From assembly GCA_025350465.1 (NCBI GenBank), contig JANXXU010000007.1:114451-178450 (forward strand): a DNA stretch of 64,000 bases. Reading direction: 5' to 3'. Positions 58,236 through 64,000 of the stretch are shown here, piece after piece. This DNA is from Alphaproteobacteria bacterium (GTDB taxonomy: Bacteria; Pseudomonadota; Alphaproteobacteria; Micropepsales; Micropepsaceae). Every line of letters starts with the position of its first letter. Position 1 is the first letter of the stretch. A program made the translations under genes and the position numbers. The notes beneath the pieces are model-generated. The model had not been told where the DNA came from. It saw nothing but the letters and a program-made list of their open reading frames with translations, and searched no databases.

Positions 58236-59527
58236 CGGGATGCATCTCCGGCTTTAGGGCCCTCGCGTCGAAGCACGAGCGCCAGGATGAGGAAGAGGAT
58301 GACGGCCAAACCGTAGAACGGCGTGAGCGTGTAGAGGGCGATTTGCAGCGAGTGATCGGGATGGCTTGCGCGGAAATAATCGCTGGCCGCGCCAACATAA
58401 GTCGGTCCGAACCCGAGGCCGATCATGTTCATGATCAGCAGCAGCAACGCGCCCGACATGACGCGCTGATCCGGCCGCACCGACTCCTGAACAAGCGTAA
58501 CCGCCGATGAGAGATAGAAATAGTTGAGAAACGTCGGACCGATCAGGAAGATCGCGGCGAGAGGCCAAGTGGGCGCCCACACAAAACCGAGATAGAACGG
58601 GACAGCAAGGACAAGCGATGCGGCCGGAAGCAGCGCATAGGCCACCTTCGATCGCCGGGTGAACCGGTCGATCATGCGGCCGGAAACGAAAATGCCCGCG
58701 CTCATCGCGATGCCCACGATCAGCGCGTAATAGACGGCGACTTGATTGAGCGTCATGCCCTTTTCGCGCATCAGAAAGAGGACCGTGAAATTGCCGGCGC
58801 CGTAGGTGATGAATTGGGTGGCGCCGCTGCCGAGCGCAACGAGCACGAGGGTGGGCCTAGAAAAGAACATCGCCAACGTTTGCCCGAAGCTCGACTTTTG
58901 CTCCGTCACCGCGGCGCGATCGAGACCCCCGCGACGCGGTTCGCGCACGATGAGGATGACCGCCAACGCCGCGAATAGACCCATCGCGCCGAGGATGAGA
59001 AATGCTTCGCGCCAACCGAAGGCGGCCGCGATGGACGCACCGAAAGCCACTCCGAGCGCTGCGCCGATCGGCGGACCGAGGTTGAAGAGACCGAGTGCCG
59101 TTCCGCGGCGACCCGGCGGGAAATAGTCGGAGATGATGGCGTACGAAGGCGGGACGCCACCGGCCTCGCCGACGCCGACAGCCATCCGCGCCAGGACAAG
59201 TTGCGGGTAGGTCGCCGCAAGCCCGCAGCCCATCGTCGCTGCGCTCCACAGCGCGCAGGCGAGCGAGAGCACGCGGACGCGATTGGTCCTGTCGGCCAGC
59301 CAGCCGACTGGAATGGAAATGAAGCAGTAAAAGAGAGCGAAGTAGAGGCCGCCGATCAAGCCGAGCTGGCTGTCGGACACATGCAAAGTGTCCTGGATCG
59401 GCTTGGCCAGGATCGACAGCAATTGCCGGTCCAAGAAGTTCAGGACGTAGACAAAGCACAACACGCCAAGAACAACCCAGGCTCCTGCGCCTGGGCTGGC
59501 CGGCGTTGAAGACTTGTCTGCGGCCAT
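58232..59527 (-). CDS. MFS transporter (spinster-like)
   Basis: VLCFVYVLNFLDRQLLSILAKPIQDTLHVSDSQLGLIGGLYFALFYCFISIPVGWLADRTNR; 4-bp overlap with esterase. Confidence 0.9.
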   Translation of the reverse strand: MAADKSSTPASPGAGAWVVLGVLCFVYVLNFLDRQLLSILAKPIQDTLHVSDSQLGLIGGLYFALFYCFISIPVGWLADRTNRVRVLSLACALWSAATMGCGLAATYPQLVLARMAVGVGEAGGVPPSYAIISDYFPPGRRGTALGLFNLGPPIGAALGVAFGASIAAAFGWREAFLILGAMGLFAALAVILIVREPRRGGLDRAAVTEQKSSFGQTLAMFFSRPTLVLVALGSGATQFITYGAGNFTVLFLMREKGMTLNQVAVYYALIVGIAMSAGIFVSGRMIDRFTRRSKVAYALLPAASLVLAVPFYLGFVWAPTWPLAAIFLIGPTFLNYFYLSSAVTLVQESVRPDQRVMSGALLLLIMNMIGLGFGPTYVGAASDYFRASHPDHSLQIALYTLTPFYGLAVILFLILALVLRREGPKAGDASR

Positions 59528-59775
59528 CGCTTAGCGGCCGCGCTTGCGGCGGGACCTGCTCTGAGCAGTCCGAAGTCGACCTCGAGCGAACGCCGCGCCA
59601 CGCGCAACGGCCTTTTTCTGCACCACACCCTCCCCATTCGGTCGATCGTTGGTCGTCGACCTTGCGACGCATCATGCAGGTCTCTCGCCGGAGGGTCAAT
59701 ACTCACTATCGTGTGCGTGAATATCCTCGATGACTTCGGGATTTGGGCTTTGCTGCTGTCACATCGCGGCTGCGC

Positions 59776-60180
59776 TCAAGGCAAGGTGAAGTCGATCGAG
59801 ACCTGGAAGGTGACCTCTCGGCGCGGAGGGCCGTACTTCCACGATTTGACCGAGGCGAGGGCGGCTTCCTCAAACCAGCCTTCAGGCACGGCCTCGATCA
59901 CTTCCGCCTTTGCGACATGGCCGTCGGGCGCAATCGTCACGGCAATCCTGACGCTTCCCTCGACGTCGGCAAGCATCGCGCGTTCAGGATATTCCGGTGC
60001 GCGTTTGTAGAGCGGTGTGTCGATGATCTCCTTGTCGGTCGGCGCAGGAATATTCGAGGCGTGCGCCGACGGAGCGACCGTCGCCGATACCGCGTGCAAC
60101 GACGCCGCCGAACAAACTGCCGCCAGCGCGATGACTATCGTTATCCGCACCGGCGGGGCGAGGATCGATTTGTTGATCAC
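59776..60180 (-). CDS. TonB C-terminal domain protein (energy transducer)
   Basis: PLYKRAPEYPERAMLADVEGSVRIAVTIAPDGHVAKAEVIEAVPEGWFEEAALASVKSWKYGPPRREVTFQVSIDFTLP. Confidence 0.88.
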   Translation of the reverse strand: MINKSILAPPVRITIVIALAAVCSAASLHAVSATVAPSAHASNIPAPTDKEIIDTPLYKRAPEYPERAMLADVEGSVRIAVTIAPDGHVAKAEVIEAVPEGWFEEAALASVKSWKYGPPRREVTFQVSIDFTLP

Positions 60181-60192
60181 CCGACAATGATA

Positions 60193-60750
60193 TCAGAAGG
60201 ACGAGCGCCGCGTCGTGGTTAGCTCGGTGTCTCGTTTCTTGAGGTTCGCCTCGATCCACTTCAAGCGCAGATCTTGCAGCGCGATGTACAAGCTCGTCAT
60301 GGTTGCATCGCCTGCGTCGAGCGAGGGCAGTTCGCGCAGGAGCTCGGCGCGGCGCTTGTCGATGCGACGCTTCAGTTCTTTCATCAATTTGCGCTGCATT
60401 GCCGGCGGTAAGACCGACCAGAATCCGGCACGCGTGCGGAAGGGATCGAGGCCCGGACCGAGCGCACGATCCGCATCGCACAACCATTGATCGTGGGCGG
60501 CTTGACCCGACGGCGTCAGCCGGTAGGTGCGTGTACCGCGTCCATCCTGCTCGGCCTGCTGCCTGATCAATCCGTTAGCCTGAAGCCGGTTGACGGCCGG
60601 ATAGACCGCGCCGGCACTGCCGCTCCACTCGGCGGAGCGCGAGGCGAGGAATATTTGGCGTACGCGATAAGCCGTGCAGTTCGGCTCGAGGCGAACGACG
60701 CCAAGCATGGCGCCCTCCAGCTCGGTCAATTTCGCTCGCGGTTTTGTCAT
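60193..60750 (-). CDS. PadR-family transcriptional regulator
   Basis: LTELEGAMLGVVRLEPNCTAYRVRQIF...SAGAVYPAVNRLQANGLIRQQAEQDGRGTRTYRLTPSGQAA. Confidence 0.9.
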   Translation of the reverse strand: MTKPRAKLTELEGAMLGVVRLEPNCTAYRVRQIFLASRSAEWSGSAGAVYPAVNRLQANGLIRQQAEQDGRGTRTYRLTPSGQAAHDQWLCDADRALGPGLDPFRTRAGFWSVLPPAMQRKLMKELKRRIDKRRAELLRELPSLDAGDATMTSLYIALQDLRLKWIEANLKKRDTELTTTRRSSF

Positions 60751-60760
60751 TTGCCTGAAA

Positions 60761-60777
60761 TAGTACGATTAGTACTA
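60761..60777. promoter_or_regulatory. Candidate PadR operator
   Basis: TAGTAC-GATTA-GTACTA inverted repeat in the padR/CPBP divergent intergenic gap. Confidence 0.55.
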
Positions 60778-60823
60778 AATGGCAACATCGAGCGGGCGCC
60801 GGTTGCGTTCGAATGAGGAGGGC

Positions 60824-61552
60824 ATGATGACGAACACAATCGGGCGGTGGGCCGATCTCATCGAGGTCGCCGCCGTCTGCGTCCTGCAGCAATATTTTGC
60901 CATGTGGGTGGTGGCACTGGCTTTGACGGCCGGCATCGTTTTGCCGAACATGCCGATGCTCAAGCACACTTATTTGGCTTTTGTGTTCGTTCTCCTCCTG
61001 TTGGTTTGGGTAAAGCTGCGCGGTGAGAACTGGTCCGCGTTCGGCTTGGTCGCGCCGCGACGGTGGGCCCGCTATTTGGCTTTCGGTGTGGCGTTGGCTG
61101 TCGCCGACGTCCTGCTCGACGGCGTCGTGAGGTCTCTATCGACACCGCTGATCGTGAGTTGGACCGGGGCCGATCCGCATCTCGACGCGAAGGCGTTTGC
61201 GGAGATCAAAGGGAATCTTCCGCTTTATCTCATGATCGTGCCGGCGGTCTGGCTCTTTGCGGGGTTCGGCGAGGAGTTTCTCTTCCGCGGCTATTTGCTG
61301 ACGCGCCTCGCGCAAATTTTCGGCGGCAGCAACGCCGCCTGGGTCTTTGCCGTCATCGGTCAGGCCATCGCATTTGCGCTCGCCCATTTCTATCAAGGAC
61401 CCGTCGGCATGTTTCCGATCGCGATCGGGGCACTCTTAAACGGCGCTGCCTCGGTCGTGTGGGGGAGAAATTTGTGGCCGGTGATGGTCGCTCACGGGCT
61501 TGTCGATACGCTCGGCTTCACCATCCTTTACCTCGGCATGCCGTTGTCATGA
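60824..61552 (+). CDS. CPBP-family intramembrane (glutamic) protease
   Basis: GFGEEFLFRGYLLTRL; AIAFALAHFYQG; VMVAHGLVDTLGF. Confidence 0.87.
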   Translation: MMTNTIGRWADLIEVAAVCVLQQYFAMWVVALALTAGIVLPNMPMLKHTYLAFVFVLLLLVWVKLRGENWSAFGLVAPRRWARYLAFGVALAVADVLLDGVVRSLSTPLIVSWTGADPHLDAKAFAEIKGNLPLYLMIVPAVWLFAGFGEEFLFRGYLLTRLAQIFGGSNAAWVFAVIGQAIAFALAHFYQGPVGMFPIAIGALLNGAASVVWGRNLWPVMVAHGLVDTLGFTILYLGMPLS

Positions 61553-61653
61553 CCTCGTGCCTTCCAACCTTGGCCTGTTCCTGGGCCGCCTGCATCATCG
61601 ATACAAAAGATGCGCCAGCGCGAAAGATTCTAATATTTGGGAGGGACAGCTAA

Positions 61654-61866
61654 CTAGGCTTTGCAGCTGATTTCATATGCGCCGGAGCCTTGGGCGTCCT
61701 TCGCATGGTAGCAATGTTGAGAGCCGTCATCGTTGACGCACTGTTTCCAATACCACCCGCCTTCTTGCCACAACCAACTCGTGCAAGAGGCTTCAGCCGA
61801 TGCGGCCGCGCAGAAAGTCAAGGATGCAATCAACGCAAACAATACGTTGAGAAAATGACGGCGCAT
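61654..61866 (-). CDS. Small secreted Cys-rich protein, 70 aa
   Basis: MRRHFLNVLFALIASLTFCAAASAEASCTSWLWQEGGWYWKQCVNDDGSQHCYHAKDAQGSGAYEISCKA; signal peptide and four Cys in mature part. Confidence 0.55.
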   Translation of the reverse strand: MRRHFLNVLFALIASLTFCAAASAEASCTSWLWQEGGWYWKQCVNDDGSQHCYHAKDAQGSGAYEISCKA

Positions 61867-61903
61867 CAACGGCCTCTCTTGTTTGCAGCATATCTCAACT
61901 GGC

Positions 61904-62293
61904 TCAGAACGCGGGCTTCGGTGGTTGATCCGAAACGTTGCATGTACCCGTGTACGGACTGTCTTCGGTCTCCTCGCCTCCATTGCGGAACGACAGGTAA
62001 GCGCCCTTGGTCATGCGGCTAACTTGAACCTCGATTTCGACGCCGTTGAACCCGGTCATATAGGCGATCACGTACTCCGCCGAGACCGAGCCGCGGGTCA
62101 CGGTGTAATCCGCGCCTTGGATTTTGATCACAGTAGGTTTGTTCGTGCCGTCGAACCAAAATCCGATCGCTTCGGTAATGCCGGTCTGACCCGTCACCTT
62201 GCAATCGAGATAAATCGGCGCGGCACGAGCCATGCCGCTCCAACCAAAACTCGCTATAAACGTCGCCGCGCAGATTGTGTATGTCAACTTCAT
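61904..62293 (-). CDS. Small secreted protein of unknown function
   Basis: MKLTYTICAATFIASFGWSGMARAAPIYLDCKVTGQ...; signal peptide. Confidence 0.55.
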   Translation of the reverse strand: MKLTYTICAATFIASFGWSGMARAAPIYLDCKVTGQTGITEAIGFWFDGTNKPTVIKIQGADYTVTRGSVSAEYVIAYMTGFNGVEIEVQVSRMTKGAYLSFRNGGEETEDSPYTGTCNVSDQPPKPAF

Positions 62294-62598
62294 GCACGTC
62301 TCCCCCGCGATGCGAACCGCTTTGTACCCTCGTATCCAAATTACCATTCTCTACTGCAGCCGCAACATTAACATCTCGAGCAGCCTATGTGCGACGTGAC
62401 CTGAACCCCAACTCTGACCTCAGCCCCGAATTCTCCTCCAGATTAATTGCGCAGGCGGTGACGCTGCGCCGAGCGAGATGATGCACGAGAGCGCACTCAT
62501 GGCGTATGACTAGGTGATCCAGATCTAGGGGAAGCGCGCATTTAGATTTTGTTGCCGAAATCGCGTCATCATGGTCCCGATGGCGGTGGAGGTGCGGC

Positions 62599-63012
62599 AT
62601 GCAAACTTTGAAGATCATATTCGGCGTGATCGGGGCACTTTTCCCCGTCGTCTATTGCGGCGGTCTCCTTTACTACTTCCTCGAAATCAGCGGATCGGTG
62701 CACGAAGCAGAGACGAACGGCCTGGGTCCGACCCTACTGGGCCTGGGAGCGGTCGGTCTGCTTTTCTGCATTCCGCTCATCGTGAAGATCGTCGGGATTT
62801 TCGCCGGACCGCGTTCACCCGGATCGGGCGGACGCGGTGGCCCGAACGCGTCGACGCATGACGGCGAAGGCGAGTTCGACGCCGATGCGGTGGTTGCCCG
62901 CTATATGGCGAGGCGATCCACGGACGCCGCCCCTGGCTCGCCGGCGGCACGTCCCGCACACAAAGGCGGCGGACCTGCGAATGGCCCCAGCTTCGGTCGC
63001 AGAATCAAGTGA
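62599..63012 (+). CDS. Small membrane protein of unknown function
   Basis: Two TM helices (IIFGVIGALFPVVYCGGLLYYFL; LLGLGAVGLLFCIPLIVKIVGIF) and polar tail. Confidence 0.6.
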   Translation: MQTLKIIFGVIGALFPVVYCGGLLYYFLEISGSVHEAETNGLGPTLLGLGAVGLLFCIPLIVKIVGIFAGPRSPGSGGRGGPNASTHDGEGEFDADAVVARYMARRSTDAAPGSPAARPAHKGGGPANGPSFGRRIK

Positions 63013-63214
63013 TCCATCGGCGCTTTTTGACTGGCGCCTTAGGCAAGACGCGAACCCCCGTGCGGCTCTCGCACAACCTGTCGTTTGCGTCGACCGCAAC
63101 CTAACGTTTGCGTCGGTTTGATTTCAACAGGCGACGACTGCAGTTGGCTTGCGCCGCGGTCGGCCGCGAGTTAGCAGTTTCGTCCTCACACTCACTCAGA
63201 TTCGGTTGCGCACC

Positions 63215-63676
63215 ATGGGCCGGAAAATTTTGCGTCTAATCATGTTGGCCGCATCGGCATCGGCAACGGTCTCCTCAGCTGCCTGGGCGGCGCAAGGCGA
63301 CTTGGTGGTGCATGTCCGAAACTTGTCGCCCGCCGGCGGCATCCTCAGGTTGGGTGTTTATGACGAAGCGAATTATCCCAATGACGACTCCAACCCTGTC
63401 GCGTCTGCGGATGCGGACATTTCGGGCGCTGAAGTGACCGTCGTTCTCCACGGCATCCGGCCGGGAGATTATGCCATCGAAGCGTTTCAGGACGTGCATC
63501 GCGACGGAAAAATGGACACGAGCTTGCTTGGCATTCCGCAGGAGCCGTTCGGCTTCTCGCGCGATGTCCGCCCAAGTTTGGCAAAGCCGTCGTTCTCGAG
63601 CGTCAAGTTTACGATCTCACCGGGCGAAAATATTCAAACGATCCACTTACAGAGTGGGATTTCGCTGGTCCCCTAG
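63215..63676 (+). CDS. DUF2141-like secreted protein
   Basis: Signal peptide; GILRLGVYDEANYP...IRPGDYAIEAFQDVHRDGKMDTSLLGIPQEPFGFSRD. Confidence 0.85.
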   Translation: MGRKILRLIMLAASASATVSSAAWAAQGDLVVHVRNLSPAGGILRLGVYDEANYPNDDSNPVASADADISGAEVTVVLHGIRPGDYAIEAFQDVHRDGKMDTSLLGIPQEPFGFSRDVRPSLAKPSFSSVKFTISPGENIQTIHLQSGISLVP

Positions 63677-63831
63677 TGCGCTCGCAGGACCGCCCCGCGT
63701 CATCGCTTGGCGCACAAATCGCGGCCGAAAGCTTGATGCCTACCCTGGCGGCGAAGCGCGCGGCGCTTTGGGTCCGTCACGCTTCACATGTGGTGGCTCA
63801 AAATGCTATCAAAGCGCTATTGCGAGCGCAC

Positions 63832-63905
63832 GCGGGTGTAGCTCAATGGTAGAGCAGAAGCTTCCCAAGCTTACGACGAGGGTTCGATTCCCTTCACCCG
63901 CTCCA
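63832..63905 (+). tRNA. tRNA-Gly (anticodon CCC), CCA encoded
   Basis: GCGGGTG...CACCCGC acceptor, D-arm GCTCAATGGTAGAGC, anticodon loop TTCCCAA, T-arm GGTTCGATTCC. Confidence 0.96.
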
Positions 63906-64000
63906 GTCTTCGCTCGCGGAACGCAGAGCGAAGATTGTCCGCCGTAGCCCCTTCGGCGAAGGCGGACTCTGCGCCGCCGGCGAGCTTCGTTTGGCGCACG

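Noticed and set aside
63832-64000. tRNA-Gly as an integration site for an island
   Set aside because: No integrase, no duplicated tRNA 3' end visible; window ends 95 bp downstream
1-64000. CRISPR arrays, transposases, prophage or toxin-antitoxin modules
   Set aside because: No regularly spaced repeats, transposase motifs, phage genes or paired small toxin/antitoxin ORFs recognised

Overview
The window is a GC-rich, densely coded chromosomal segment. Gene content (GcrA, RegA/RegB, MmcB, ApaG, split dCTP deaminase, SAM-II riboswitch before metZ) points to an alphaproteobacterium (inference). I recognise about 60 protein-coding genes, one tRNA-Gly(CCC), one SAM-II riboswitch, several intrinsic terminators and at least three families of intergenic palindromic repeats. 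Core modules: heptose synthesis (hldE-rfaD), RegB/RegA redox control, PBP1A, succinate dehydrogenase (sdhCDA separated from sdhB by about 8.6 kb), biotin (bioBA/bioFD), a Pho module, arginine (argD-argF...argE), folE, apaG, metZ and dcd. The 50-60 kb stretch looks like an accessory catabolic/uptake locus: GH1 beta-glucosidase, TonB-dependent receptor, acyl-CoA ligase, TetR, carboxylesterase, MFS, TonB. It is bracketed by two direct copies of a TonB C-terminal coding tail. The most unusual item is a single open frame (35074-37830) joining a 12-TM-type MFS transporter to a complete PhoR-like PAS/HisKA/HATPase kinase. It is followed by a Pho-box-like array of 11-bp-spaced TGTCA repeats, then phoU and phoB, with no pstSCAB in between. 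No CRISPR array, transposase or prophage was seen. All calls are by eye from the sequence and ORF track; no database search was run.
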